A stretch of DNA of 64,000 nt, taken from contig JBAIZL010000003.1 in the NCBI GenBank assembly GCA_036971475.1, forward strand, positions 52,917,842 through 52,981,841, written 5' to 3'. A program made the translations under genes and the position numbers. The notes beneath the pieces were generated by a model. That model saw only the letters and a list, made by a program, of their open reading frames with translations. It searched no databases and was not told the DNA's origin. This DNA is from Prosapia bicincta. Taxonomy: Eukaryota > Arthropoda > Insecta > Hemiptera > Cercopidae. Positions 9,101-19,989 of this stretch are shown here, piece after piece (the first letter of the stretch is position 1; the number at the start of each line of letters is the position of its first letter).

Positions 9101-11488
9101 GTAACACAACGTGTTATATTGTCCACTGCACACAGATTGTTCGATCCTATTGGATTCACTTGTCCTATTTCCATATGCCCTAAGTTATTATTGCAGGAAT
9201 GCTGGAAAGATAATTGTGGGTGGGACAAAGAAGTACCAGAAGAAATCAAACAACGATTCAATATATGGTTTCAGGAACTCGATCAATTAAAAGAGATGAA
9301 GATTCCACGATGGCTACAAGGTGTGGATGACGTAATCATTTCTGTATCAGTTCACATATTTTGTGATGCCAGCAAATTTGCGTACTCAACAGCAGTATTT
9401 ATGCGTTTTGAACTTAGTACATGTATTCAATTACAGCTAATCCAGGCAAAGTCACGTGTAGCACCTGTAAAGAAGATGACAATACCCAGACTTGAACTAA
9501 TGGCTGCTACTATAGGTGCTAGATTAGGTTCTTCAGTAGTGCAAGAATTAAGAGATGAAAACAAATTTGAATGTAATATTAAATTTTTTTATTGGAGTGA
9601 CTCTTCTACAGTAATAGCTTGGATTAAAAGAGAAGAAAACTGGGGAGTATTTGTTAGAAATAGAGTTGAAGAAATCTGCAGCCTCACTTCCAGAACATCT
9701 TGGCGGCACATTCCCGGCACTATGAATCCAGCAGACTTGCCCAGTAGAGGATGTTCAGTTTCCAGGTTGATTAGTTCCAGATGGTGGGAGGGCCCGTCAT
9801 GGTTGAAGTTGCCTGAAGATACCTGGCCATCAAATGAACCTGAACCTGACGAAGAATTAATTTCTTTAGAAAAAAAGAAAGGACCTACACCTTCACTTTT
9901 AAGTAATAATTACCCAAAAGATTGGTTTTATTACTTTTCAAATGATTTTGATAAGATTGTGTGTGTTTTTGCATGGTTGCTGAGATTTATTCATAATTGT
10001 AACCCCTCAAAGAAGGAAAAGTGTGTGAGTAAAGTTTTGTCATGTAAGGAGATTATTGAAGCTAACAATTTTATAATTAGAATTGTTCAACAGCAATCAT
10101 TTGAAGGAATAAGGGAGCCTAAATTGGCTTCATTGTCAACATTTATGGCTGCTGATGGTATTATAAGGCTAAAGACAAAATTAACAGAAAGAAAGGATTT
10201 GGAAAATTTTAAATTTCCTGTTGTTCTACCATCAAAACATGACATTGTAGATATTCTTATTCTTACAATACATAAGAGATCATGTCATGTGGGAGTTCAA
10301 GGTCTCTTAAGTTTATTAAGAGAAAACTATTGGATATTGAGAGGAAGAAAAACAATAAGTAATACTTTGAAAAAATGTATTCCTTGTCAGAGACATAATT
10401 CAAAAAATGTAGAAACAATCACTCCACCCTTACCTGAAAGTAGAGTACGAGATGCCGCAGTATTTGAAGTGGTTGGAATTGATTTTGCGGGACCTTTGTT
10501 TCTACGAGATGGCAGTAAAGTTTGGATCTGCATATTCACTTGTGCAGTATACCGTGCTGTTCATTTGGAGTTAGTAAAGTTTCTTTCTGTCGAAGCATTT
10601 ATAGATACACTTAGAAGATTTATTGCAAGGCGAGGAAGACCATCAATAATATATAGTGACAATGGTACCAATTTCACAGGTACAGAAAAGGCATTTAAAA
10701 TTCTAGATTGGAATGCTATCTTAAAATATAGCTCATGCCAACAAATTGACTGGAGGTTTAACCCTCCCTCTGCTGCATGGTGGGGCGGATGGTGGGAGCG
10801 ACTCATCCGACTCATGAAACAGTTGCTACGCAAAACCTTGGGCAAAACGTCATTGGATTATGAGGAAATGGAGACAATCTTATGTGATTGTGAAAGTATC
10901 ATGAATTCTAGACCTTTGACATATTTATCTGAAACTTCTTCAGACCTAACTGCTATTACTCCAAATATGTTTTTACATGACTTAAAAGAAATTGGAGTTC
11001 CAGATTGTGACCATGTAAATACAAAAAGTCTTAACAAGAGAGTACGTTATCGACAACACCTGAGAGAAGCATTGCGAAAAAGATTTAGGATTGAGTATTT
11101 AGGACAATTAGCTTTAAAAAGTAAGAAAAACGGCAGACAGTTGAAAGTTGGAGAATTAGTACTGATTGAAGTTGAAAATAAAAAAAGAATTGATTGGCCA
11201 ATAGGACTGATAGAAAAGACTATCATTAGTAGAGATGGAGTGTGTAGATTAGTGCAATTGAAGACTGCTTTTGGAAGTTTATTGAGACCAATACAAAGAC
11301 TATATCCTCTTGAAATGCAAGAAGAAACCATCCAAGAACAATTAAAAGAAAAGATTAAACCAAAAGTGACAAAAACCAATGAACATGAACTACACCTGGA
11401 AGAAGATAATGTGACAAAAGAAAATAAAATTGTGACATATTCAAGAAGTGGCAGACAAATTAAGCTTCCACAAAAATTTGTTGATTAA
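6155..11488 (+). CDS. BEL/Pao Gag-Pol polyprotein
   Basis: A single 1777-codon ORF. Domains in order: a gag-like DUF1759 region (about 105-250); three Cys-His knuckles, including C371-x2-C374-x3-H378-x4-C383 and C404-x2-C407-x4-H412-x4-C417; an aspartic protease with DSG at 495-497; and a reverse transcriptase with YVDN at 906-909, so the second Asp of YxDD is Asn. RNase H follows (CDAS, D1071), then an integrase zinc finger (H1373, H1378, C1408, C1411), an integrase core with D1443, D1502 and E1548 in WWERLIRLMK, and a C-terminal DUF5641-type domain. These activities copy the genomic RNA and insert the cDNA. The order and length are typical of the family. Nothing is truncated. The YVDN variant is the only unusual catalytic residue; I believe it occurs in other BEL/Pao members but could not check. 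Confidence 0.96.
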   Translation: MDALKKKRKLFRTGFSRLHNTLLESIKNEDDVILLKANLELLREKHNQLEVLDREIIEVLLNENASTEVLENEVESADEYSGKFKIVEYLVEQAIDKARPKTDTSVNVEKRKFKLPTLEFKKFGGDISDWLPFWGQFKKIHEDPCIDSDDKYQYLLQATIPNTKAREIVESFPPCGRSYEQAIEHLKSRFAKDDLLVEFYIREILKIVITLNSSESKITISSLYDQIESKLRCLETLGVTKEKYAAMLFPLVESCLREDLLIAWQRSRPNSQQDETASESKSRLDSLMNFLKIEVEGEERINLAKQGFGLQKTKVSTGDNPTSSYKRDFASKDKHIKNTRRPTSNVTAAGLVNVKSNTSTVSTDKTKLSMCVFCDGGHLSENCFKARDMSLEERQNILTSKRCCFSCTKVGHLSKHCRAIVKCIICNGKHVPLMCSKLQNNFNRSNIKPKCEEKEAEPNFENSLSNVNGNQVYMQTLVVKAVSDTKELNVRLLFDSGSQRSYIRKSTVEKMKYDTCGEETLLHGLFGGEVTKPRNHACYKVRLQSIDKTYSCNFKALSEINICTYVPALKPGRWTDELMERGIKLFQDADSPIEILIGADIYGKLLTGRKEVLDCGIIALETHLGWVLTGKFQESKEFSSMTALSMFVQSNSICKLWEMDVLGIKDPLQTRSKQEIEHSVQTQFLETVRVNEEGRYEVKLPWSEDHPEVPRNFNLAKKRLENSVKKLTNESLYNVYNNVFSDWLEDGVIEEIPISKWDEGHYLPHRPVIKENSTTAVRPVFDASSKEKGYYSLNQCLEIGINLIEIIPALLLRFRLYKIGVIADIKKAFLQISLYEEDRDFLRFLWQNTDGSLKIFRHRRVVFGVSSSPFLLNAVINYHLQKYLVPCAEDNQFSKCTIEKLFKSFYVDNCVTGVNNERDLKQFISEAIQIFSLGKFELRGWEYTEPGLEDKTEASVLGLTWDKKEDTISVSFHKIVNLEENLVTQRVILSTAHRLFDPIGFTCPISICPKLLLQECWKDNCGWDKEVPEEIKQRFNIWFQELDQLKEMKIPRWLQGVDDVIISVSVHIFCDASKFAYSTAVFMRFELSTCIQLQLIQAKSRVAPVKKMTIPRLELMAATIGARLGSSVVQELRDENKFECNIKFFYWSDSSTVIAWIKREENWGVFVRNRVEEICSLTSRTSWRHIPGTMNPADLPSRGCSVSRLISSRWWEGPSWLKLPEDTWPSNEPEPDEELISLEKKKGPTPSLLSNNYPKDWFYYFSNDFDKIVCVFAWLLRFIHNCNPSKKEKCVSKVLSCKEIIEANNFIIRIVQQQSFEGIREPKLASLSTFMAADGIIRLKTKLTERKDLENFKFPVVLPSKHDIVDILILTIHKRSCHVGVQGLLSLLRENYWILRGRKTISNTLKKCIPCQRHNSKNVETITPPLPESRVRDAAVFEVVGIDFAGPLFLRDGSKVWICIFTCAVYRAVHLELVKFLSVEAFIDTLRRFIARRGRPSIIYSDNGTNFTGTEKAFKILDWNAILKYSSCQQIDWRFNPPSAAWWGGWWERLIRLMKQLLRKTLGKTSLDYEEMETILCDCESIMNSRPLTYLSETSSDLTAITPNMFLHDLKEIGVPDCDHVNTKSLNKRVRYRQHLREALRKRFRIEYLGQLALKSKKNGRQLKVGELVLIEVENKKRIDWPIGLIEKTIISRDGVCRLVQLKTAFGSLLRPIQRLYPLEMQEETIQEQLKEKIKPKVTKTNEHELHLEEDNVTKENKIVTYSRSGRQIKLPQKFVD

Positions 11489-11537
11489 TCTTTTAACAAT
11501 ATACTATTTTTTAATGTTTTGAGTTAAACCATAACTC

Positions 11538-11549
11538 AAAAGGTGGGAG
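11538..11549 (+). other. polypurine tract of BEL/Pao element
   Basis: AAAAGGTGGGAG lies 2 bp upstream of the 3' LTR, the expected site for plus-strand priming. Confidence 0.7.
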
Positions 11550-11551
11550 TA

Positions 11552-11809
11552 TGTTGTGAATGCAATAATATAATACTCTATGACAATCCTCTATGGAAAA
11601 AAAAAAGAAAAAGAACATTATATAAATTAACAGATGATTTGTAATTGTTTTAGTTTTTCTCAGTTCTTTGTTTAGAGTTTTGTTTTAAGAAAGATGTGAA
11701 GTAATAAATAGTGTTTAAATATGAAATAAGTTTTATTACCAGCATAATTATATAAATATGACGAGTGTTCCGCCTGTAGCGGCAGTGTCAAAAGTTTATA
11801 GAAATAACA
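11552..11809 (+). repeat. 3' LTR of BEL/Pao element
   Basis: 258 bp, identical by eye to the 5' LTR and followed by the GTAGT target duplication. Confidence 0.95.
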
Positions 11810-11814
11810 GTAGT

Positions 11815-12005
11815 AATTTTATCCACCATTAAGTGCAATGATTTTACCTTGTGTGATGAGGCGCCTTTTGGCACAAATGAGGCCCCTCATCACACAAGGT
11901 AAAATCATTGCACTTAATGGTTGATAAAATTACTTACAATAGTAATATATTAACTTCATAAAGTCAGTGCAACGGAAAAACAATGGATAACGTAAAATAT
12001 CAAGA

Positions 12006-12009
<4 letters not shown>
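11815..12009. repeat. right piece of foldback repeat E
   Basis: Resumes the palindrome interrupted at 5826: ATCCACCATTAAGTGCAAT with its reverse complement near 11910-11935, then CATAAAGTCAGTGCAACGG and an AATATCAAGAATA end. The central hammerhead-like part seen at 4861 is degenerate here. Confidence 0.8.
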
Positions 12010-12059
<50 letters not shown>

Positions 12060-12135
12060 GCTGAGGTTATTCAAATACAAGAATTATTTAATAAAATTTA
12101 AATAATAAATAATTCTTGTATTTGCATAACCTCAG
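12010..12135. repeat. (TA)n tract plus 30-bp-arm palindrome
   Basis: TA tract at about 12010-12056, then inverted arms 12061-12090 and 12106-12135 carrying the CAAATACAAGAAT motif shared with 5180 and 5641. Confidence 0.85.
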
Positions 12136-12834
12136 ATGTATTTTATTAATACACAAGAAAACATATTATATATGTATATATCTTCTTTACAAATTATTAT
12201 AGTTTATTTTGTTCAAACATTTGATTTTAATTTTCTATTGTTGAAAACGGTCCTCCAGGTTATCATTTATAAACCTTTAACATCTCGATAAATACCTTCT
12301 TAAAGTTTTTTTATTAATTTCTTCTTGTACCTTAAAGAAAACCAAACTATAAATGGTATCTTTCATGTGTCAATAGAAGAGTTTAAAAGAAAGGGTCTCA
12401 GATATCAGTCCAAACTAAAGATACTTTTACCTATATTATAAAGTCTAGAACGTATTATTTTATTTTGAGATTAGTGTAACAAAAACAAAACTATCACCTC
12501 CCAAAGACAAAATACATGTATTTTTTACAACAAAATTAATGAGTATCAGGTCATTATTGTCATTTGTAGAATATATCACATTCAAAAATGTAGTATAGAT
12601 GTTTTATCATTTTATTAATAAATATAACCTTTTCATTTATATAAAGTCAGATATTATACATATTTGTACAGATAGAAAAAGTATTATTTCATCATAACAG
12701 TATATAGTTTAACCATGACATACTTTAGAAAAATATTCATAATTTTATTTTAAAAAGTTATAGTCTAATCTTTTTTGGAATGTTTAGTTTTGCATAGGTT
12801 AATGTAGTTTGTGCACTGTGATTTGCATTAACAG
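12136..12834. other. intron sequence, nothing recognised
   Basis: AT-rich intron 5' of the exon at 12835. No feature was recognised. Confidence 0.4.
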
Positions 12835-13032
12835 GCATTAGAAGAACAACAGTTCCGTAAAGAAGAGCCTGAAGAAGTACAGCTTGCTCGGGAACCTACA
12901 AAAAGATTTTCTACTTTTTTACAGAAACCTGCTCGCCCCGTACCACAGCCGAAGTTTGAATCTCAGGTTATTAACGATGACTTGCCTTGGAAAAAGAGAT
13001 TGGTTTCTGAATCTGTACAAGAGATTGTCAAG
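12835..13032 (+). CDS. gene 1, internal exon
   Basis: 198 nt, 66 codons, phase 0 at both ends, acceptor ...ttaacag and donor AAG|gttatt. It starts ALEEQQFRKEEPEEVQLARE and ends SESVQEIVK. The front is Glu-rich. The middle is basic and Pro-rich (FLQKPARPVPQPKF), followed by DDLPWKKRL. No known domain was recognised. Codon-like composition stands out from the AT-rich flanks. A second GT at about 12967 could serve as an earlier donor, but the frame stays open to 13032. Confidence 0.75.
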
Positions 13033-13917
13033 GTTATTTACACAAATTAAGGTTTTTTCAATATCAGTGTACACAAATTATTTTCGTTTTATTTACTGAA
13101 TATTTTCTAAAAAGCATGAAAATTATTTTATGATATTAGACAAAGTAATTACTGTTTTTGAAAAAATTGCAAAATATATAAAAACTAAGTACAGAGTTCT
13201 CTCATAATATCATTTCAAAGAAATTTTGAAAAGATAAAAGTAAATTATATAGTTAACTAAAAAGGCAAAATCATAAACATAAAAACTTACTAATTGTTAA
13301 AATTAAATGTAAAATTCCCCATACACAATATTTGTTTAAAATAGAAACAGAGGAGACTTTTTCATTACTTTATTATCACCCTGCATCAAGAAATGTTTAG
13401 ACTAATACAAAGCTATTAATCATGACTTGTACTGCATTATTTCGTGTCATGATGTTTACACCTTCCTTAATATTAGTTATTATAGAAATTATTTGCATCA
13501 CGCTTTGACTCCTTCATGTAAAATGTACTTTAAAAGTTCATAAAAACTGTTACTGATAAAATTATATAAATAATGAGTCAATTTGACTGGTAAAATTTTA
13601 TAATTAATGATTATTTTATAAAAACATTTTTTATTCAAAGTTCAATTGAACTAAAAAAATAATTTTTGAACATTGAGTTAAAAAAAATAATAAACAGCAC
13701 ATTTTTATTTTTAAGTTTCAATTGATAATTTTCTAAAGGATTATTAAACTAAACTATCCATTATAGCTAAAAGCAAAATTCCAGCTGTAATTAAAATAAC
13801 TGATACAACAATAGATTAAAAACAAGAAAAGAGAATATACGGTATGTTTTATATATTTCATTAGTACATATATATAAAAGGTGAGGTAAATTTACACATT
13901 GGTAAACAAATCCCAAA
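13033..13917. other. intron sequence, nothing recognised
   Basis: AT-rich intron of gene 1 with no recognised element. Confidence 0.4.
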
Positions 13918-14000
13918 TGCACACATACACACACTCACACGCGCGCGCACGCACACACACACACACAGACACAGACACACACACAGACACAGACACACAA

Positions 14001-14034
<34 letters not shown>

Positions 14035-14042
14035 CCACACAC
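13918..14042. repeat. (CA)n microsatellite, imperfect
   Basis: CA repeats interrupted by CG and CAGA units. Confidence 0.9.
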
Positions 14043-14183
14043 TCAGATATAAGAACTTTCAAGGTATAATATTTTTTTAAGTAAAATGTTTATAAAAATA
14101 AAAAAGATATAACAAGAAAATTTTTTCCAATATTAAAATGTATAGTATTTTATAAATATATATACATACTCAGGTACACCCCC

Positions 14184-14352
<169 letters not shown>

Positions 14353-15951
14353 TGTAACATTTATAGAATGGGCTATATAATATTATTTAAGAATTGGAAA
14401 AAAGATGAGAAATAACTCACTCAAAATTTAGAAAGAAATTCATTAAGATATTGGTTAGGTTAAATGAAAACTAAATTTAGGTAAAAGCATAGAATTGTAA
14501 ACAAGGTTTTTGAACTGGAAATGTATTAGGAAATTTGTTATATCAAATAACCTAACACATAAATTAAAACAAGATTATCTAATAATAGTTATGTGTAAAC
14601 AAATTTGTAAACTGTAATAACATAGGGCCTAAGTAATTACTTGAAGGAGAAAGTGAACACGTTTGTAAACAAAAGAAAATTGAAAGGTTATGTTTATGAA
14701 AGACCAAGCAAAACACACACAATTCAGAACTATTTCAAAAGTAAAACACAAAGACACTTCACACACTAATAATATTAATAAAATAAACACTGGAAGGTTT
14801 GTTGAGGATAGGAAATTAAAACAGTAAGTTTCAACCAGGTTTAACCAAGTTAAAACGCCATTGAAAACAAACTTGTTGGCATGTCAGCTGTAACACAGAT
14901 GTGAAAGCAAGAAAGTAGGTCAGTGTGACAATCGATTCTAGTGAAGAAAAAGAAAACAAACTAGATTACAGGCAACAGGTGTTTTTTTAGAAGAAGAAGC
15001 CGCCATATTCTTTTCTTTAACAACTTTAAAAGTAAAACGAAAGCGTTAGTTGAGTTGAGATAGCGTGGGTGACGCTACGAGAGGAAGCAGACCTTGCTGG
15101 GCAGTCAAAATTCTATTTTATTTGGAAAGAGTTCGTCTAAATTATACCGTTTTGTTAAGAAGATTGGCCAACTTAAATTAAGGAGAAGTGAATTACAAAA
15201 TGTCATACTGTGTTAATATAAAGTGAAATAAATAAAACGAATTTAAGTGTGTGAATTGTTTAATTTGGAGAGAACGGAATCTTACGTAAGCTAACTGAAA
15301 TTTCGATATTTGATAAGTTATTAGCGCTATAAAAATAACTTTAGTGGACTTTTAAGATAATAGAGAAATTTAATTTTGTACATTAAAATATCTTGTAGTT
15401 AATTAATAGTAAGTAATAAGAAATAATCCAGTTCAAATAGTTTAGTCTTTTTGCATATTCAAAATTTAATTATTTCCATCCGGAAAATATTTATTAAAGC
15501 TAATTTCAAAATTTAATATTGTTTGTTCAAAATTTATTTAATTAACATAAGAATTAAAAAAAAAATATAGCCCATACTATAACCCCGAGATATCAAGAGA
15601 TCTTAAACTAGCCAAGGGTATTAAAATTGTGTAACTCTAAAATTAAAAGAAAAAAGAGTTAGTATATTTTGTTAAAAATTGTTAAGTTGTAAAATTTTGT
15701 TTTGTGTGTATTGTTTAATGTCGAGATGAAATGATAATAAATGTTAATGAATTGTTCCTGAGTAGTTTTATTTGTCTTAAATAAAAAATTCAATTTATTA
15801 AATAGTAAAACATAAGTATATTGTATTGTGTCTCTTTAAAAATTATGTTATAATATATATATATATATATTTACATATATCAGCCTTTTGCAATTTTTTC
15901 TTAGATGTTTAAATAAAAATATTATAAATTTTGAAATCATACACAGCTACA
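14353..15951. other. intron; unassigned less AT-rich island
   Basis: 14990-15130 is richer in GC than its surroundings and contains GTGGGTGACGCTACG. AATAAATAAA follows near 15225. The segment beginning TGTAACATTTATAG at 14354 could be an old solo LTR or DNA element, but I could not define both ends. No ORF was recognised. Confidence 0.25.
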
Positions 15952-16027
15952 CACTCTCTCTCTCTCTCTCTCTCTTCGTTTCTCTCTCTCCCTCTCTTTC
16001 TCTCTCTCTGTCTCTTTCTCTCTGTCT
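15952..16027. repeat. (CT)n microsatellite, imperfect
   Basis: TCTC repeats with TTTC and TGTC interruptions. Confidence 0.9.
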
Positions 16028-17283
16028 ATATCTATAATCCTAAAAAGTACTAGGATAAATCACTTAACCTAATAGCAAATACAATTCTGATAATAAAATT
16101 GTGTAGTTCATTAAGCCAAATTTTTAATGATGTATGTGATGTGTACCTAATACCATAAAAAAGTGTACAAATATCATAGCAAAATTTACTCTTTTAGCAT
16201 CAACATCACGTAGTCATTATTGATTGTAATAGTTAATTTTGTAGGAAGTTTTATGGAACTGATAAATTAATAGGTCAAGTAAATTAAAATCTAATCATAC
16301 ATGCTATATGAGAAGCTATTTATATGTACATTTAGATGTACATGTAAGAGTGTACTATTTAAAAATAAAAGTACTAATTAGAAATTAAAATAATAATGAA
16401 CATTTACTATTAACATGGTTTCAATTTTCAAATGACATATTTGTTGGAAACATTGAAAAGTAATTGCTTTTGAATTATTGTAAATTTTACACCTTTTAAT
16501 ACTTTTTTTAAACTAAAGGAGAACTTTATTTTATGAACAGCTTTTTATAAATATAAGGTGTTATATTCACAATTAATACTTTTTTAAACATTAAACATTG
16601 TAGTCCATATAGTTCTGGCCACCTCATTCAGGTCCTGAAGACATACGATTATTTGTCTATCTACCTATCTATGTATGTACATTATATTACAAAACATGAT
16701 ATAAATTCTCTATGATATCTTAAATAACATTTTCAATATAAAAAAGGTATTGGCTACCTAACGTTATGCAATGTTGAATGTTTTGACTTATATTTGTCTA
16801 ATGTAATGTCATTTCCAAAAAAGTTATTTACCAGATATTTCATCAATTTCTTATAAGCATTATTTTTATTCATAAAGTAAAAAGAATCAATATGGCACTG
16901 ATTTTTAAATTTTTAAAATTTTTATTCATTATGACTTTTGTTATAAAACATCAGGTTTTCGAGTTGCTTGTGAAAAATTCCCCAAAAATTGCACCTTTTT
17001 AATTAAAAATCAACGTTTACAATATCAATTATTTCAAAAAAATTTACTTTATTTGTTACAATTTTTCTTAAAATTTATTGTTCTATTGATTTTTGCACTT
17101 ATTTCAATTTTTTTAATTTAATAAATTTTCACCTAAAGAAGGTATATCACCTACCCTTAGGCTATGTCACACACCACAGAGGAAGGCCAAATAGATAAGT
17201 TATGGCCGAAAACAGAATGTAGAAGGTACAACCACTCAAAAGGAATTTGGACAAATAGCTTTCCTCGAACCCTGGACAATATG

Positions 17284-17284
<1 letters not shown>
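16028..17284. other. intron sequence, nothing recognised
   Basis: AT-rich intron. No element boundary was visible. Confidence 0.4.

Positions 17285-17331
<47 letters not shown>
17285..17331. repeat. (TA)n microsatellite
   Basis: Pure TA tract. Confidence 0.95.
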
Positions 17332-17333
<2 letters not shown>

Positions 17334-17544
17334 ATATGAAAGATTTACGTTTGTGCCGTGGTCTTTAGTGAAAAATATTACCTCCTTGTTACCTGGATTT
17401 TTTGGAAATTCCTTTGATCAATCGTGAGTCGTACCCACAGTCACCAGCCAAACCTTATGATACTCTCCCTTCGACTTCTCTTATCCCACTCCTCACTTGA
17501 CTTGATATTCTAATTTAAAATGGATCAGGTTTTTTAACAAAGAA

Positions 17545-17625
17545 CTGATTATAGCTAGAGACTGGAACCTGAACCCATCGTGCGGTGACTATAGAACTGT
17601 TAGCAACTAGGTTGCATCAATTACT
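17545..17625 (-). repeat. possible tRNA-derived SINE head
   Basis: On the minus strand TAGTTGCTAACAG is followed about 30 nt later by GGGTTCAGGTTCC. These resemble the A and B boxes of a tRNA-type Pol III promoter. No second copy was found in the window and no tail was defined, so this is weak. Confidence 0.25.
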
Positions 17626-17968
17626 TGCTGTTTAGTGGTAATACAAAAAAAGTTACAGGTTTAGGTACAATTGGCACTAGCTTTTGATCTTTTCATTAAC
17701 TACTATCAAAATATTAAGTAGATCCACCTTAACCATAAGAGTTTTGCCCTTCAAATTTTCTATGGCTGGACTAGTACTGTTTCTATTACTGTCCATTCTG
17801 GCTGTGTGACCTCCTCTTCAGTTTTGTATTTAACACTACTAATAGTGTCTATGGAGCAAAATATTTAATGCACCTTTTTACTGTGAACTCCAGCTTTTTA
17901 TTTGGATTAATAAAAAAAAAACTAAATAATTCTCGAAATCTTGTTGCTGTTCATAACAAGCTGGTTGT

Positions 17969-18158
17969 TAATTTTTATTACACTTTTGGTATTACTTGCG
18001 ACCAGACTTTTTGTTAATTAAAACTTGTTAACTTACACTTGGAGGAAACGTTTTTGTCGTACGACTTCTCCAAGTTTTAAGATGTAAACGTTTCTTCCAA
18101 GTGTAAGTTAACAATTTAACAACAAAGTCTAGTCGCAAGTAATAGCAAACGTGTAATA
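17969..18158. mobile_element. inverted pair of PLE family B pLTR remnants
   Basis: The left arm on the minus strand (17969-18072) and the right arm on the plus strand (about 18088-18158) both carry the CCAAGTGTAAGTTAACAA and GTCGCAAGTAATAGCAAA blocks of family B. The hammerhead core is lost in both, by deletion of CTGAAGA or of helix II. Confidence 0.6.
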
Positions 18159-18564
18159 TGTAATTCTATAGGATTATTTTATCTTCCTTTGGGTAAATAT
18201 TTCCATTGGTATAATTTTAGCTTAAAACACTTTTTAACTTTCAAATAGCTTTTTTTATAAAAGCCACATACATGAAATAGTTTAAACCTAGAAAAGACTG
18301 TAGATACTCAGATTCTAAAAGTATTTGTATATTGTAAATGAAGCTCAAATTGTGCATTGAAAGGTGAACTTTTTAAAAAATCAACTTCACCCAAAGGTGG
18401 TAAGTAGCCTAAATATATTCTTGTGTAAAACAGTAGCCTTAGAGTTCACTTTATTTCAATTACACAAATAGGTGAATGTAACCTCCTTGAGGTTGTAAAA
18501 GGTAAATGTTTATGTGTAAATAATTGTAAAATTCTAATGATGTAAATATGTAACATATGTACAG
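18159..18564. other. intron sequence, nothing recognised
   Basis: Intron directly upstream of the exon at 18565. Confidence 0.4.
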
Positions 18565-18846
18565 AAAGAGGCTGTAACAAACGAAAGCTCTTCACGCAGA
18601 GCTAGTGTTCAAAACGACTCAAGAAAACAAAGTATTCAGAATGAAGCTCATGAGCTAAGTATCCAACTAGAAGAGATTATAGAGAAAGAAGTAACAGTGG
18701 AGGAGGAGTCGACAATGGTCCAGCACACATCGATAGAACAAACAGAAGTTGTGGAAGAAGAAGTAGAAGGACTTGGAATCGTCGTAGGTCAGATTGAAAT
18801 AACTGATGACATGGTGGAAATACAGGTTGATGACGGTGATGATGAG
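18565..18846 (+). CDS. gene 1, internal exon
   Basis: 282 nt, 94 codons, phase 0/0, acceptor ...atgtacag, donor GAG|gtatgt. It starts KEAVTNESSSRRASVQ and ends VEIQVDDGDDE. A Ser/Arg/Gln-rich start (possible kinase-site-like RRAS) is followed by a strongly acidic stretch (EEIIEKEVTVEEE, then VVEEEVEGL). It is predicted to be largely disordered or coiled coil. The frame used here differs from the ATG-initiated ORFs in the same interval, which are shadows. Confidence 0.8.
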
Positions 18847-19662
18847 GTATGTATTTTGCCCCCAATGTTATTGCGTATATTCTGTTTGTGACATATATAA
18901 TATTGTGTTTTGTGTAGAATTTAGCCTCATGCCGAACATATATTTTTTATTAAATCATTATGGCGACTATTACAAGTATTGCAAATTGCGACTTCATATA
19001 CTTGAGTAAAAGAAAACTTTCACTTAAGGAAGTTAATTTCATAAATTCTGACAAATTACAAACCAAAAATTTATAGTTTATTACCAAAATTGAATTGAAA
19101 ATATGTTTGAAATTTTTTATCAGATTTATATTATTTTTGTTCAAGTAAAAAGCTAGATATGATAACCAAATTTAATCTATATTTATAGATTTGTAAAGCC
19201 ATTTGTATTTACTTTAAAACTATATTGAAACTTATATAGACCTCCTATTTTTAAATTCAGCATATCAATAAAGTCAGTAGATGTTTTTTCTCATAAAAAA
19301 AACGTATGCCTATTGTATCAGATAGGCACATTTTATAGAGAACACAAAACAATGCTCCTGATTTTGGATATAGTATTACATTAGGTCTTTGTAAACATAC
19401 CTAATGTCCATGACAAATAACACAAATAATCTAAAACAAATAAATTTAGAACAAATAAAAGCTACGAGATTTTATTACACGTTTACCTTAAAATCACTTA
19501 AAATTATTTTTTAAATTTTTGCTGATATTAGTAAAATTAAAAAAAATTCACTTAATAAATTTAGGCTACTTAACTAATTTCACACAGCTCAACAAACAAA
19601 ATTTCCTTTCACATTCTTATAATATTTAAACAGATTAGGAATGATCTATTTATCTATTTCAG
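18847..19662. other. intron sequence, nothing recognised
   Basis: Ordinary AT-rich intron. Confidence 0.4.
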
Positions 19663-19989
19663 AAAAAGTCTGTACATTTTGAAGATGAAGTGCAAAAACA
19701 ATCACGCAGTGAATCAATCAGTACAGTTCAGTCACTCATGTTGGAAGGATTTACTCGAAAAGACATTAAATCTTTTAAAAAGGAAGAGGTCTATGAAGAA
19801 AGCAAAAAAGTGGTATCAGGAAGGAGGCAAAGCAAAGATGAATTTGAAGAACAGCTTGCTCAAATACAAGAGAAACTGTCTGCAATACAAAAATTGCCCG
19901 AGGAGATACAGTTGCATGTAAACTCAGTGCAGGAACAACTAACCAAAATTGTTGAGATGAAATGTGCTGCAGACGAAGTCAGTGAAGAG
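19663..19989 (+). CDS. gene 1, internal exon
   Basis: 327 nt, 109 codons, phase 0/0, acceptor tatctatttcag, donor GAG|gtaaaa. It starts KKSVHFEDEVQKQSRSES and ends CAADEVSEE. Residues about 60-109 (FEEQLAQIQEKLSAIQKLPE, then VNSVQEQLTKIVEM) show a heptad-like pattern of L/I/V and suggest a coiled coil. No catalytic motif is visible. The exon is clearly more GC-rich than the neighbouring introns. Confidence 0.82.

Larger units (their letters stand above)
5822..11814 (+). mobile_element. full-length BEL/Pao LTR retrotransposon
   Basis: Two 258-bp LTRs (5827-6084 and 11552-11809) starting TGTTGTG and ending AATAACA are identical by eye, including a 10-A run. A 5-bp target duplication GTAGT occurs at 5822-5826 and 11810-11814. 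A primer-binding-site candidate follows the 5' LTR, a purine tract precedes the 3' LTR, and one uninterrupted gag-pol ORF lies between. No envelope-like ORF is seen. Identical LTRs imply a recent insertion. Confidence 0.97.

Noticed and set aside
6295..11379. Several minus-strand ORFs of 60-110 codons
   Set aside because: Antisense shadows of the BEL/Pao gag-pol frame; no family features.
18677..18891. ATG-initiated ORFs on both strands over the 18.57-kb exon
   Set aside because: The minus ORF is a shadow. The plus ORF is the true exon frame but runs past the donor into the intron.
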